From contig JAPQWV010000002.1 in assembly GCA_027422505.1 (NCBI GenBank), forward strand, positions 26,018,501-26,082,500: DNA of 64,000 bases. Reading direction: 5' to 3'. The DNA comes from Craterostigma plantagineum. Lineage: Eukaryota; Streptophyta; Magnoliopsida; Lamiales; Linderniaceae. The first letter of the stretch is position 1, and the number at the start of each line of letters is the position of its first letter. Shown here piece by piece: positions 1 to 11,112 of the stretch. The notes beneath the pieces are model-generated. The model was not told the DNA's origin. It ran no database searches and saw only the letters and a program-made list of their open reading frames with translations. The translations under genes were made by a program, and so were the position numbers.

Positions 1-1251
1 GTGAGATCTCTAGATCAGCCTCATGTTTTTTCTTAGCTAGTTCACCTCGCTGCCTTATCAGTTCCTTATTCAGGGAATTTAGTGACTGGATCTTTTTCTC
101 TGTTTTTTGAAGTAACCTACACAAATCTTCCTTACTTTCTTCTATATCAGAAACAGATGAGTCACTTTCATAACCATAGAAACTGTTTAGGATATGAATT
201 TTTTCAATGGAAGAGGAGCGAGATACCTGATCCTCGTCAGCCATGTAAGCGTGATCCTCGTCCTCACATTGTTCCAGTTCAGAGTCATTTGATTCAGTCA
301 CCATAGCCTTCTGCTTCCTCGGTTTCTCATTGCTAGTTGCGGGGCATTCATGTGCATAGTGGCCTGGTTTGTTGCATCGGAAACACTTCTGAACTTTCTT
401 CCCAGACGTGGATATTCCCTTGCTCTTGTTCTGGAATTTGTTGAAGTTTCCTTTGAATTTCTTTTTCTGCTGGAACCTTTCAATTCTTTTTGTAAGCATG
501 GCCAAATCGTTCATCAGGTCCTTTTCTTCGTCGTCAGAATCAAATTCTTCTTGGTTGGATTTGAATGCAATGGACTTCTGATTTTTATTCTGAGACTTCT
601 CATTCATTGATGTTTGAATCATCTCATAGGATATAAGAGATCCAATCAGCTCGGAGATGCTAAGTGCTTCTAGATCCTTTGCTTCGTAGATGGCAGTAAC
701 CTTGGCATTCCATTCTCGTGGCAGTGATCTCAGTATCTTTCTTACTTGTTCACTGTCGGGAACTTTCTTGCCGAGAGAGAACTTTGGTTGAAGATTCCCA
801 TGAATCTGGCGTACATCTGGCTTATATTTTCGTCAGATTCCATTGAGAACAGTTCATACTGGTGAGTGAGTAGAGCCAGTCTTTCTTGTACGACTCGTTG
901 GGTTCCTTCATGAGTGACTTGGAGCATATCCCACATGGCCTTTGCTGATGAGCAGGAACTTACCCGAATGTATTCTTCCCGTGTGAGTGCGCATGCGAGC
1001 ATGTTTTTCGCCTTTGCGTTTCGCGTGATTCCCCTTTTGTCATCAGCAGTGTAATCTTTAGTATCCTTTGGAGTTCCATCGGATTTCGCAATTGTGTAAG
1101 GTCCGTTGATGATTGTCTCCCAAAGCTCGTAGTCGACAGCGATCAAAAATTCGATCATACGATTCTTCCATACTGCGTAGTTCGTACCGTCGAAGAGAGG
1201 AGGCCTGGAGTGGGATTGACCCTCTGCAAAAATATCACTCGAAAAAGCCAT
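1..1251 (-). pseudogene. Ty1/copia gag (5' part of polyprotein), frameshifted, runs off the left edge
   Basis: This is the capsid-like start of a copia retrotransposon on the minus strand. It begins at an ATG at 1251, and its N-terminus has the copia gag signature (LFDGTNYAVWKNRM, then AKAMWDMLQVTHEGTQ). The first frame stops near 742. A neighbouring frame carries on directly with GKKVPDSEQVRKILRSLP, so I infer a single small indel near 765-785. The continuing frame holds a CCHC zinc knuckle at about 345-386 (C-X2-C-X4-H-X4-C) followed by an acidic, coiled-coil-like stretch to position 1. Protease, integrase and reverse transcriptase would lie beyond the left edge. The adjoining primer-binding site and LTR fix its orientation. 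This is element decay, not a host gene. Confidence 0.85.
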
Positions 1252-1294
1252 TAGATCTTAACTCAGACGTGTTAGGCCTTTCGTTGAGTAACCC

Positions 1295-1306
1295 GCTCTG
1301 ATACCA
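1295..1306 (-). other. Primer-binding site of the left copia element
   Basis: On the minus strand this reads TGGTATCAGAGC, the usual plant copia primer-binding site complementary to initiator tRNA-Met. It lies 7 nt inside the LTR edge at 1314, which identifies the neighbouring LTR as the 5' LTR of a minus-strand element. Confidence 0.9.
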
Positions 1307-1313
1307 AATGAAG

Positions 1314-2790
1314 TGTAAAATATGCCTAAGAGGGGGGGGGGGGGGGTTGAATTAGGCTAATAAAAATTATGGCTTTTCTCCTTTGAAAACTACTTTTCTT
1401 TAAGAAGATATTTGCAGAGCACGTTATTCCCTAGAGAGCAGTAAGATTGTCTATGTTATCTCCCTAACCCTGTTTAAAGAATATCGCGTTAATCTCAGAA
1501 GTTCTTTAAACGATATCACCTAGTTATTTGCGAAAGTTCCGGATTTGTCTCACAGAAAAAGTAAATAACAGAAAGTAAAGTGAGACGGGATTTTTATACA
1601 GGTTATATCCCCAATTGGGGTTTAATCCTGTCCTTGGGGTGTGATCTCCCCAAGAGTTCCAATCAATCACTAGGTATTACCGTTTACACTATGATTGACC
1701 CGTACACAACCGAAGCACTATGGACACTAGACCTCGCTCTAGGCTGACGCACCCCAAGTTTCGATCCACGCCGTTTACCCAGGAACCTATTCCTCGGCTG
1801 GATGCAGCTTTCTACCGAAGGGCCACCGAATCCACAAAATTCGTCCCTCCACGTGCGTAAGACTCCACTCGTGCTCCTTTGTGCGCTCACACGTCCGAAG
1901 ACAAAGGTATTTAGGATTTGGAGTTTCTAAGGATCGCTCAAAGAGTACAGATTCGCAAATGAAAGCTCAATCACAAACTACGAATGAATCGCAAAGTAAA
2001 ACTCAGATCGTCTAAGGAATTCGATAGCTTGTGTGTTCGTTGTGTGTACCCTTCGCGTGAAGTGTTTGTCTTCTATATAGGCCACGAATCGTTTCTCCAC
2101 TTCACAAGGAAAGTTAAGCACGAAAAATATGCTAGAGACAGCTCAATTAACATGTGCATTAACTCAAGAAATCATGCCAAGAATAAACCAATTAAACTCA
2201 ACGGTCAACATGAATTCTTACCATAAATACCACAGATTTTCTTTCATTCCAGGGTAATCTCATCCGTTAGTCAGCACATTCCATATATAGAATCAATCAG
2301 CATATTACACACATAATCAGAATATCTTTTCATATATAGCTTAATCATATCCGGGTGCTCTCTGTGATATTCTTTCCTAAAATAACCCAATATCGTGTAC
2401 AGCTCATATATCACTTAACAAAATATATCTTCCATATATAGCTTAATCATATCAGCATGATCTCAGACGATATCTTTCCTTATATAACTCAATCATGCGT
2501 ACAATCCACATACCACTTATCAGAACATATTTTCCATATATATAACACAGTGATATTCCATTCAAACGAGAACGTTCAAACCAGGTGATCACATCAATAT
2601 TCCAGTTAAGCATAAGATCACTCAAATTCGATTAACATTTAAAACATGTTCAAGCGCTTAATCGAATACTTTCACATACTTAAACATCACATAACATGCA
2701 TATCGAGTTTTCGAATTTGTACCCCCCAATTTACATAATTACTTGGAATAATCAAAACTCTCATAATCATTTGGACCAAAAAGGTCTACA
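1314..2790 (-). repeat. 5' LTR of the left copia element
   Basis: Read on the minus strand, the LTR starts TGTAGACC at 2790 and ends TTTTACA at 1314, so it has TG...CA ends. It is 1477 bp and clearly related to the LTR at 11113-12910, which lies in the opposite orientation. It contains loose tandem subrepeats of roughly 110 bp around 2270-2560, built on CATATATAGCTTAATCATAT-like units; the number of these may explain the length difference from the other copy. A G-homopolymer of about 16 nt lies at 1331-1346. The flank at 2791 is CTTCT; the matching target duplication would be left of the window. Confidence 0.85.
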
Positions 2791-3836
2791 CTTCTTTATT
2801 CAATTCATTCAACCTTAAGTCTTTCACTTCATTATTTTGCTCTATCCGTCGATCTCAATCATGATGAGAACCAAAGGCACTGAATCTGTCTCTGGCAAGA
2901 AGCGAAAGTCTGCTCTGATCAAATCCCCAATCTCCGAAAGCCACTCGTTCGAAATCAGGAAGAAAACGGATCAAGAGAGCGACTACGAGCAGGGAACCAT
3001 AACTGATTTGAAACGGAGTATCAAAGGCATCAAAGATGATAACAGGAAGAAGTTCGATGAGACTCACAGCACTTTAAAAGGGTTAAAAAGTCTATGAAGG
3101 AGAACTCCACGGCTCTGGATATCACTGAATCCTCATCTGCCTCATATGATAGTGATTCCAGCCCTTAGAACTTCGATACCCAGTGATCTCCTGGCTCTAG
3201 TATGCCTAGTTCCCGTATGCGCTTAGTCCTAAGTTGTTTTACTTTGCTGGTTTTTGGGTTAGTAGGTTGCGGTAAGTTGCACGTTTTTGGTAAGTTAGTG
3301 GTGTTTTGGATCCCTCCTTTTTGATGCTGAAGGGGGAGAATTTTGGGCAATTAATGCCGTGTTTTGGGTGTTTTGGTTTGGTGTTGAGTCGTTCACTTTA
3401 TTTGGCCCTTAGTTATCTTGGAATGAGATTAATACTATCGGCTTGCTTTTATATGCCTATGTCTCAATCCCTCTGTGCTTGAGTTTTGATTTGTTAAGGA
3501 TTAAGGAATTCCGCACATAGGGGGAGCAAATTGATATGGTGTGATAATTTGCGACATTCCATGGTAACTTGTGACATTCCATATGATATGATCTGAAAAT
3601 TTGTGACATTCCATATGATATGATCTGAAAATTTGTGACATGCCATAGTGACTTGTGACATTTCGTATGATATGACCTGGTAATTGCTATATGTTTTTGC
3701 TGTTGTGCTTTACATGGGAATACTAGCAATTAGACAGGGGGAGCATGCTTCGAAATCTGATAACATTATTTGCTCTGATCATATGTCGCATGCTGTGATA
3801 CTTAAACATACTACGTACGTTAGATGACTTCATATC
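2791..3836 (+). mobile_element. 3' internal region of a plus-strand copia element, left of the nested gypsy insertion
   Basis: No host gene is visible here. The interval reads in the plus orientation into the sequence resumed at 11058-11112, which ends in a polypurine tract and LTR, so I infer it is the 3' untranslated or accessory part of that copia element. An 86-residue ORF at 2837-3097 is rich in Lys, Ser and Glu and resembles the low-complexity tail of copia accessory ORFs, but I recognise no domain. GGGGGAG motifs at about 3330, 3520 and 3738 are typical of copia 3' regions. A diverged minisatellite lies at 3540-3690. Confidence 0.45.
3540..3690. repeat. Short minisatellite (about 31-bp units)
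   Basis: Units built around TTGTGACATTCCATATGATA recur about five times with substitutions and one- to two-base length changes. It sits in the non-coding 3' part of the copia element. I see no coding potential. Confidence 0.75.
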
Positions 3837-3841
3837 GAGTG

Positions 3842-6130
3842 TGTCACACCCCGACCCGCGTCAGAGGGCGAGACAGCCGCCGCGTTTCTCAATAAACGCA
3901 AGGCTCGATAGCAACTCATATGTTGCAAGCAAGAGCATTCGATGAAAAATAAGCCAATCGTATATATTAATATATATATCAAAGGAGGTTTTACAAAATA
4001 TCAAAGATCACGACAGGAAGGAATGAATGTACAACAAAATCTCTTTCCAAAAGTACCCCTGCCAATGGATCCAATGTAGAATGATGATGTCGTACCCAAA
4101 ACGGAAGAAACAGCCGTGGAACTGTTGACGTAAAAAGGCAACCTCCTATCAAAAGCGATATCAACCTAGAAGAATGAAATATATATATGGGGTGAGCAAA
4201 CCACAGCTCAGTGAGATGATAGTACAGACACGCCTTCGCCTCACAGAAGGTGCGTCATCAACGATGATTCCACCTCCACAAACCAAGCATACCACTAACC
4301 AAGTATATTTCATACTTATATACAACATTACCTTCGATTATTGTAGAAAAGAATCTCAGACGCACAAACAAATATAAGAAGGCACAACATGTCAAGCATA
4401 ATGCATGTAATCACATAAAGACGCGTGGGTAGCCATAATCACCTCGAACTGAACTCCCCGTCGAGAGTCAGACGAGCCCGTCACCGTATTCTAAATAATG
4501 TACCATGAATATAATCCCAATCATACATCTCATGCATATCCCACAACGGTGACGTTAGCCAAGCTGATATTCAATATGCCACTCTCACTCACCCGAACCG
4601 TGGCCATTCGGGCTACTAATCAATATAGGTGCCACTCTCACTCACCCGAATCGTGGCTATTCGGGCTACTGATAGATATATGCCACTCTCACTCACCCGA
4701 ATCGTGGCTATTCGGGCTACTGATACACTTATGCCACTCTCACTCACCCGAACCGTGGCAATTCGGGCTACTGAACCTCGGTACCGAGTAACGCAACATC
4801 AACTATATCAGATATCACGGCTGCTAATCTAGAGGCAGCTCACTAGCACCTAACGATCGCATCACCAATATACAACCCATAAATACCAGTGTAATCATCA
4901 ACTCAACTCATAACACCACACGCCCAACCAAATAATCGTCAATCATAACAAATATGCTCATCCTATAGCCGGCAAGGCCCACTATCACAATGATAAAATA
5001 TCACATTTCATGAAATAACGAAGTAAAACAACCCATCGCGAGGTTCGCACATCCCGCGAAGGGAAGACGTCCCCGTATTATCAACTCACCGTGTCAATGT
5101 TTAGCTTTCTCCAAAACGTGAAGCTCCTCTTGCATCCTTGCTCGATGTATCGTCCTCTAATGAACATTACGATGGATATGTGAATAGCTACCAGATCAAT
5201 TGAAGCCTTAGCCAGGAATTAAAATCGAAACACCTTCAAGAATTACATGAAATTTTCTGATTTGGAGCAATTACTTCAACTATGCACAAAACATCATGAG
5301 ATTATCCGATTATGACGCTTTCAGTGGCTATGAATAGCTTAAGAACTCTTCTTTCAAAACAAACTAGTTTCGACTGAATCGGAACAGCATAGATTGCTCA
5401 AAACTCAGAAATACAGAAGCTGCGTGACAGCTTTCTCCCAGAAACAGCAAGTTTTGCACTGTCAACTTTAAAAAAATCATAGAAAATCGTAGGATTGTCG
5501 GATTGAGATGTTGTTGGTAGCTATGAACAGCTTATCGAATCAGCTTTCGATAGAGACCAGTTTCAACGAAATCGAAGAAGCATAGGTGGGTCAAAATTCA
5601 GAAATACAACAGCTTTGCCAGCGAAATTTCCCCAAAAACAGCAAATATTCCAGTTTTGACTCTCAACTTCAGAAATTCATAGAAATTGAACAATAATCGG
5701 ATTGAACCGAATCCAGAGGCAGTGAACAGCTGAAGAAGTTATCTTTCCAAAGAAACAAGTTTTATAAGAATCCGAGGACTGTAAATAGGTCAAAAACGCT
5801 AAAAACGAAGGGTCCGCAGAACTGATTTCAAAATAAACATGCACACAAAAGCTATTTCGATTCTACAACCCATTCGACCTTGCTTACCTTAAAAATTAGC
5901 CCAGCTTACCCCAGAACAGTTGAACAAAAATGGAGTTTGGAAGGCGCTGGCCTCAGTTGCAAGATTTTCCTTTCTCTGTGTTCGCCTCTTGCGTTGCTTG
6001 CTAATGAAGAAAGTAAGATGATAAGGATGGATTTAATGAATGAGTTTGGGCAATTGTCTTTGGGCTGAAAACTTAACCTGGGCTGAAAATCTAATTTATT
6101 GGGCTTGTTGAATTTATGATAGGTGTTATA
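3842..6130 (-). repeat. 3' LTR of the gypsy element
   Basis: 2289 bp. On the minus strand it begins TATAACACC and ends GGTGTGACA. The 5' end is TA rather than the canonical TG in both LTRs, so the change predates this insertion. It contains a four-unit tandem repeat at 4575-4772. Short ORFs on the plus strand within it recur identically in the other LTR and are not genes. Confidence 0.93.
4575..4772. repeat. Four-unit hairpin-bearing tandem repeat in the LTR
   Basis: Four units of about 50 bp each contain CCCGAA...TTCGGG arms separated by 9 nt (for example CCCGAATCGTGGCTATTCGG), so each unit could form a small hairpin. The same array is in the other LTR at 9497-9694. Confidence 0.85.
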
Positions 6131-6150
6131 AAACATTCCCCCCTTCAAAA
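6131..6150 (-). other. Polypurine tract of the gypsy element
   Basis: On the minus strand the segment GAAGGGGGGAATGTTT abuts the 3' LTR at 6130, as expected for plus-strand DNA priming. Confidence 0.75.
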
Positions 6151-6448
6151 GTTTCGTCCCCGAAACGTAAACCGTAAATGTACTTCACGAATCGAAAAGA
6201 TGTTGATTGTACACAACTATGATTTCCTAAAGTAAGAAGTCCATTGTCTTGAATTCTAAACTCGTTCGCCTTCCCTTGTTTCTGCTTTGCAATGAGTCGC
6301 AAGTGATCAATCACGCAAGTGATTTTCTCTGATGTGCTAAAACAAGGTACATCTACTTTGAGTTAACTAGGCAAGAAGCTTCACTCCCACGATGAAGCGA
6401 TACGAAGTTCTTTTTACTGCTCCAGAAGAGGTATCAAGATTGACTGAA

Positions 6449-7040
6449 TCAAAGCAAGTAAGGTAGGATGTTTCCTACTTGGAATGTCAAGTCGATTAAG
6501 AAAAATGCTAACAAGGAAAAATCTTTGACGAACCTTGGACAATACCTAGCTAATCCAAGAAAACCTATTTTGTGAAAGCGAAATTCTACTCTTAAAAATT
6601 TAGCATAAAGACTATTCTCTCCGAGACTCTCTAGTATGATTCGAAAATAATGATTATATTCATTTGTAAGTTCGAATGGCATGACACAGAACTCGAACTT
6701 TCCCATTTCTGTTTTGAAAAATCCTTAGGGATAACATAATCAAAGAATTCCTTCATAATGGAAATGTCGTCTACGGCCATCGCAAATCAGAAGTATGAAT
6801 GAACAAACCTAAGAAGATTAATTCTGGGGAACAAGACGAAATGATAACCAGTACCCCTACCCGCCATAAATGGCATCCAGGTTGATTAACGGCGAAGTAC
6901 AGATCTTGAACAACAAGCCTCGAGCAATACATTCTCCAAGAGGGGTATGAATCACAACCGCATATATAAGAAAGAGAGATGACCAAGTAGACTAATCGTA
7001 AGATTGTCCACAATGTAAGATCGATCAGAACCAAAATCAT
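6449..7040 (-). pseudogene. Deleted gypsy reverse-transcriptase remnant
   Basis: Short minus-strand stretches resemble separated pieces of gypsy reverse transcriptase: GKFEFCVMPFELTN (cf. the YGHYEF-VMPFGLTNAPA block), SLYAKFLRVEFRFHKIGFLG (cf. LYAKFSKCEFWL..VAFLGH) and YCPRFVKDFSLLA (cf. YYRRFVEGFSKIA). The catalytic YVDD-type block expected between the first two is absent, so the domain has internal deletions. I recognise nothing definite at 6771-7040. No integrase or chromodomain was seen. The identification rests on remembered family motifs. Confidence 0.6.
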
Positions 7041-7269
7041 AGATAACAGAAATCAGACAGTCTCCAATAACTACTTGTCCAAAGAAGCAAAGGGAAAATT
7101 GAAGCCAAGTTGTGAGATTAGATCGAACCCACCAGGATGTTAACGATCATAAGGCAAGAGTGGAACTTATAACATGATAGCTATAGAATTTGGACAAGTT
7201 AGCATGTTTACCTGTCATAACCTTAGGATCTAAGACAACTTCTTCTTGAGCCATATGAAACACTCGAGT

Positions 7270-8637
7270 TCAATTTCTTGCTTGCATGGGTTGTTGGGTG
7301 TTATGGCCAGCTGTGTTATCTCGCGTTCCCGGTCGACTACCTTTGGATGAAGCATATAACTGGGAATGAAATGCCTTGCCACGAGGATAAGCAAGGTCTG
7401 GTGCACTAGATCCAATAAATTGGGGGCAAGCCGATTTGATATGTCCTGGTTGTCGACATTGAAAACATACTTGTGGAGCCTTGCAATGACCTACATGATA
7501 TTTCAAGCAATTCGCACATCTGTTGACCCAGCTAACTGATTCTGACGATGCGTTCCAACCTTTCTTGGTATATTCACATGGATAAGAAGAACTGCATGCC
7601 ACCGGAGTAGGAACATTATGCGACGATTCGGTACTCTTACTCATCTTCGACACATTTCTTGAGAGTGTGTCACCTTTCCTCTTATTTTTAGACCGGTCGG
7701 CTACATTATATCTTGCTTGGATTAAGTCTTCGACTCTCAACGCATCTTCTACGAGTTCGTCTAGGCTTTCATATTTATCCCCCGACTTCAAGCGGTCACG
7801 AATATTTATATTTAGGCCATCTTCGAACCTTTTGCATAAATCCCTCATTGTATAGGATTCTGGAGCAAACTCACGTAGATCTAAGAATCTACTTTCGTAC
7901 TCGACAACCTTCAGGTTGCCCTGATAGATGGTGAAGAACTCTTTCCTTTTCTGATCTCGACTATATTGGGAGAAGTAACGATCTTTGAACTTCTCTACAA
8001 AGATAGGCCAAGTAATAGCCTCGGAAGATGTCACCCTCAAATTTTGCCACCATCGACGCGCTTCCCTGCCCAAGAGCTTCGTTGCGATCACCACACGATA
8101 ACACTCGTCGATCATCAAAGTGTCAAACGTTTCCATAATCTCTTTTAGCCAAACACCCGCTTCTGTAGCATCTCTCATACCTTCGAATGTCGGAGTTCCC
8201 ATATCAGTGACAGATTTTACCAAGTCAGGAATGTAACGTGGGCCATGAGGATTGGAACCCCCAGATGTCATATCAGGATTAGCAACTGGTATGTTAGATG
8301 AGGGTAGAATCGGTTTACTACGAGGAGGAATATCCTGAGCTCTCGGTCGATGAAAGAGCATATCGGGGCCTTGTGGTATATTAGAAGTCGAAGGTCCTAT
8401 CGTAGGTGGTGGAACGCCATGTATACGAACATGTTCGTAATACATTTTATATTGCTCTGGCGTCATCAGTTGATCAATGCGCATCTGAGTTGGTGGTTGC
8501 TCGCTAGGAGTCATAGGAACATGGAAGGTGTGTGCTCGAGGTCGGCGGAGAACAGGAGGAGGACTCGGTGGACCACGAGAAGTGCGTCCTCTACCTCGAC
8601 CTCGGGTACGAACAGGAGGTGCCATGAGAACTATCAA
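7270..8637 (-). CDS. Ty3/gypsy Gag polyprotein
   Basis: This intact 455-residue ORF starts at 8637, or at the second in-frame Met near 8625 (MAPPVRTRGRGRGR). It forms the nucleocapsid shell of the element. An Arg/Gly/Pro-rich N-terminus (residues 6-30) leads into a retrotransposon gag domain at roughly 150-290 (AGVWLKEIMETFDTL, KLLGREARRWWQNL, ERDQKRKEF-type region). A CCHC zinc knuckle follows near residues 390-405 (CFQCRQPGHIKSAC). The following protease and polymerase region is reduced to fragments, so the element kept gag and lost pol. The ORF is free of stops, consistent with recent insertion. Confidence 0.88.
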   Translation of the reverse strand: MIVLMAPPVRTRGRGRGRTSRGPPSPPPVLRRPRAHTFHVPMTPSEQPPTQMRIDQLMTPEQYKMYYEHVRIHGVPPPTIGPSTSNIPQGPDMLFHRPRAQDIPPRSKPILPSSNIPVANPDMTSGGSNPHGPRYIPDLVKSVTDMGTPTFEGMRDATEAGVWLKEIMETFDTLMIDECYRVVIATKLLGREARRWWQNLRVTSSEAITWPIFVEKFKDRYFSQYSRDQKRKEFFTIYQGNLKVVEYESRFLDLREFAPESYTMRDLCKRFEDGLNINIRDRLKSGDKYESLDELVEDALRVEDLIQARYNVADRSKNKRKGDTLSRNVSKMSKSTESSHNVPTPVACSSSYPCEYTKKGWNASSESVSWVNRCANCLKYHVGHCKAPQVCFQCRQPGHIKSACPQFIGSSAPDLAYPRGKAFHSQLYASSKGSRPGTRDNTAGHNTQQPMQARN

Positions 8638-8744
8638 TAGAGGAGATTAGGATAAAGATCAATATCAAGACTTAAGATAACTGACAGAGGAAGAAGATGG
8701 ATTCATTGGCGACACCGAAGAAAGACAATAAGGAATGCAATAAG

Positions 8745-8756
8745 GCTCTGATACCA
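8745..8756 (-). other. Primer-binding site of the gypsy element
   Basis: The minus strand reads TGGTATCAGAGC (initiator tRNA-Met complement), 7 nt from the edge of the LTR at 8764. Confidence 0.9.
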
Positions 8757-8763
8757 ACAAAAC

Positions 8764-11052
8764 TGTCACACCCCGACCCGCGTCAGAGGGCGAGACAGCC
8801 GCCGCGTTTCTCAATAAACGCAAGGCTCGATAGCAACTCATATGTTGCAAGCAAGAGCATTCGATGAAAAATAAGCCAATCGTATATATTAATATATATA
8901 TCAAAGGAGGTTTTACAAAATATCAAAGATCACGACAGGAAGGAATGAATGTACAACAAAATCTCTTTCCAAAAGTACCCCTGCCAATGGATCCAATGTA
9001 GAATGATGATGTCGTACCCAAAACGGAAGAAACAGCCGTGGAACTGTTGACGTAAAAAGGCAACCTCCTATCAAAAGCGATATCAACCTAGAAGAATGAA
9101 ATATATATATGGGGTGAGCAAACCACAGCTCAGTGAGATGATAGTACAGACACGCCTTCGCCTCACAGAAGGTGCGTCATCAACGATGATTCCACCTCCA
9201 CAAACCAAGCATACCACTAACCAAGTATATTTCATACTTATATACAACATTACCTTCGATTATTGTAGAAAAGAATCTCAGACGCACAAACAAATATAAG
9301 AAGGCACAACATGTCAAGCATAATGCATGTAATCACATAAAGACGCGTGGGTAGCCATAATCACCTCGAACTGAACTCCCCGTCGAGAGTCAGACGAGCC
9401 CGTCACCGTATTCTAAATAATGTACCATGAATATAATCCCAATCATACATCTCATGCATATCCCACAACGGTGACGTTAGCCAAGCTGATATTCAATATG
9501 CCACTCTCACTCACCCGAACCGTGGCCATTCGGGCTACTAATCAATATAGGTGCCACTCTCACTCACCCGAATCGTGGCTATTCGGGCTACTGATAGATA
9601 TATGCCACTCTCACTCACCCGAATCGTGGCTATTCGGGCTACTGATACACTTATGCCACTCTCACTCACCCGAACCGTGGCAATTCGGGCTACTGAACCT
9701 CGGTACCGAGTAACGCAACATCAACTATATCAGATATCACGGCTGCTAATCTAGAGGCAGCTCACTAGCACCTAACGATCGCATCACCAATATACAACCC
9801 ATAAATACCAGTGTAATCATCAACTCAACTCATAACACCACACGCCCAACCAAATAATCGTCAATCATAACAAATATGCTCATCCTATAGCCGGCAAGGC
9901 CCACTATCACAATGATAAAATATCACATTTCATGAAATAACGAAGTAAAACAACCCATCGCGAGGTTCGCACATCCCGCGAAGGGAAGACGTCCCCGTAT
10001 TATCAACTCACCGTGTCAATGTTTAGCTTTCTCCAAAACGTGAAGCTCCTCTTGCATCCTTGCTCGATGTATCGTCCTCTAATGAACATTACGATGGATA
10101 TGTGAATAGCTACCAGATCAATTGAAGCCTTAGCCAGGAATTAAAATCGAAACACCTTCAAGAATTACATGAAATTTTCTGATTTGGAGCAATTACTTCA
10201 ACTATGCACAAAACATCATGAGATTATCCGATTATGACGCTTTCAGTGGCTATGAATAGCTTAAGAACTCTTCTTTCAAAACAAACTAGTTTCGACTGAA
10301 TCGGAACAGCATAGATTGCTCAAAACTCAGAAATACAGAAGCTGCGTGACAGCTTTCTCCCAGAAACAGCAAGTTTTGCACTGTCAACTTTAAAAAAATC
10401 ATAGAAAATCGTAGGATTGTCGGATTGAGATGTTGTTGGTAGCTATGAACAGCTTATCGAATCAGCTTTCGATAGAGACCAGTTTCAACGAAATCGAAGA
10501 AGCATAGGTGGGTCAAAATTCAGAAATACAACAGCTTTGCCAGCGAAATTTCCCCAAAAACAGCAAATATTCCAGTTTTGACTCTCAACTTCAGAAATTC
10601 ATAGAAAATTGAACAATAATCGGATTGAACCGAATCCAGAGGCAGTGAACAGCTGAAGAAGTTATCTTTCCAAAGAAACAAGTTTTATAAGAATCCGAGG
10701 ACTGTAAATAGGTCAAAAACGCTAAAAACGAAGGGTCCGCAGAACTGATTTCAAAATAAACATGCACACAAAAGCTATTTCGATTCTACAACCCATTCGA
10801 CCTTGCTTACCTTAAAATTAGCCCAGCTTACCCCAGAACAGTTGAACAAAAATGGAGTTTGGAAGGCGCTGGCCTCAGTTGCAAGATTTTCCTTTCTCTG
10901 TGTTCGCCTCTTGCGTTGCTTGCTAATGAAGAAAGTAAGATGATAAGGATGGATTTAATGAATGAGTTTGGGCAATTGTCTTTGGGCTGAAAACTTAACC
11001 TGGGCTGAAAATCTAATTTATTGGGCTTGTTGAATTTATGATAGGTGTTATA
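8764..11052 (-). repeat. 5' LTR of the gypsy element
   Basis: 2289 bp, essentially identical to 3842-6130. The only differences I noticed are single-base A-run length changes near 10606 and 10815. It contains the same hairpin tandem array (9497-9694). Confidence 0.93.
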
Positions 11053-11099
11053 GAGTGTACTCATATGCTTAAGATATGCATTAATTACTTGCCATCATC

Positions 11100-11112
11100 A
11101 AAAAGGGGAGAT
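11100..11112 (+). other. Polypurine tract of the plus-strand copia element
   Basis: AAAAAGGGGAGAT lies immediately before the TG of the LTR at 11113, which marks this as a 3' LTR of a plus-strand element. Confidence 0.85.

Larger units (their letters stand above)
3842..11052 (-). mobile_element. Nested Ty3/gypsy LTR retrotransposon, non-autonomous, very young
   Basis: This 7.2-kb element has two 2289-bp LTRs (3842-6130 and 8764-11052) and a 2.6-kb interior. A perfect 5-bp target duplication GAGTG flanks it (3837-3841 and 11053-11057). The minus-strand polarity follows from the primer-binding site (8745-8756), the polypurine tract next to 6130 and the gag ORF. The interior has an intact gag but only fragments of reverse transcriptase and no recognisable integrase, so mobilisation would need an autonomous partner. 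The LTRs look almost identical; by eye I see only two compensating one-base indels. It split a plus-strand copia element, whose 3' end resumes at 11058. Confidence 0.93.

Noticed and set aside
2837..3097. An independent small gene
   Set aside because: No recognised domain; it lies in the interior of a copia element and reads as its low-complexity 3' region.
4575..4772. CRISPR-like array of palindromic units
   Set aside because: Units are contiguous without unique spacers, lie in an LTR of a plant retrotransposon, and there are no cas genes.
4498..4832. Two plus-strand ORFs with repeated HSHSPE(S/P)W-type blocks, repeated at 9420-9754
   Set aside because: They are translations of the LTR tandem repeat, antisense to the element, and occur identically in both LTRs.
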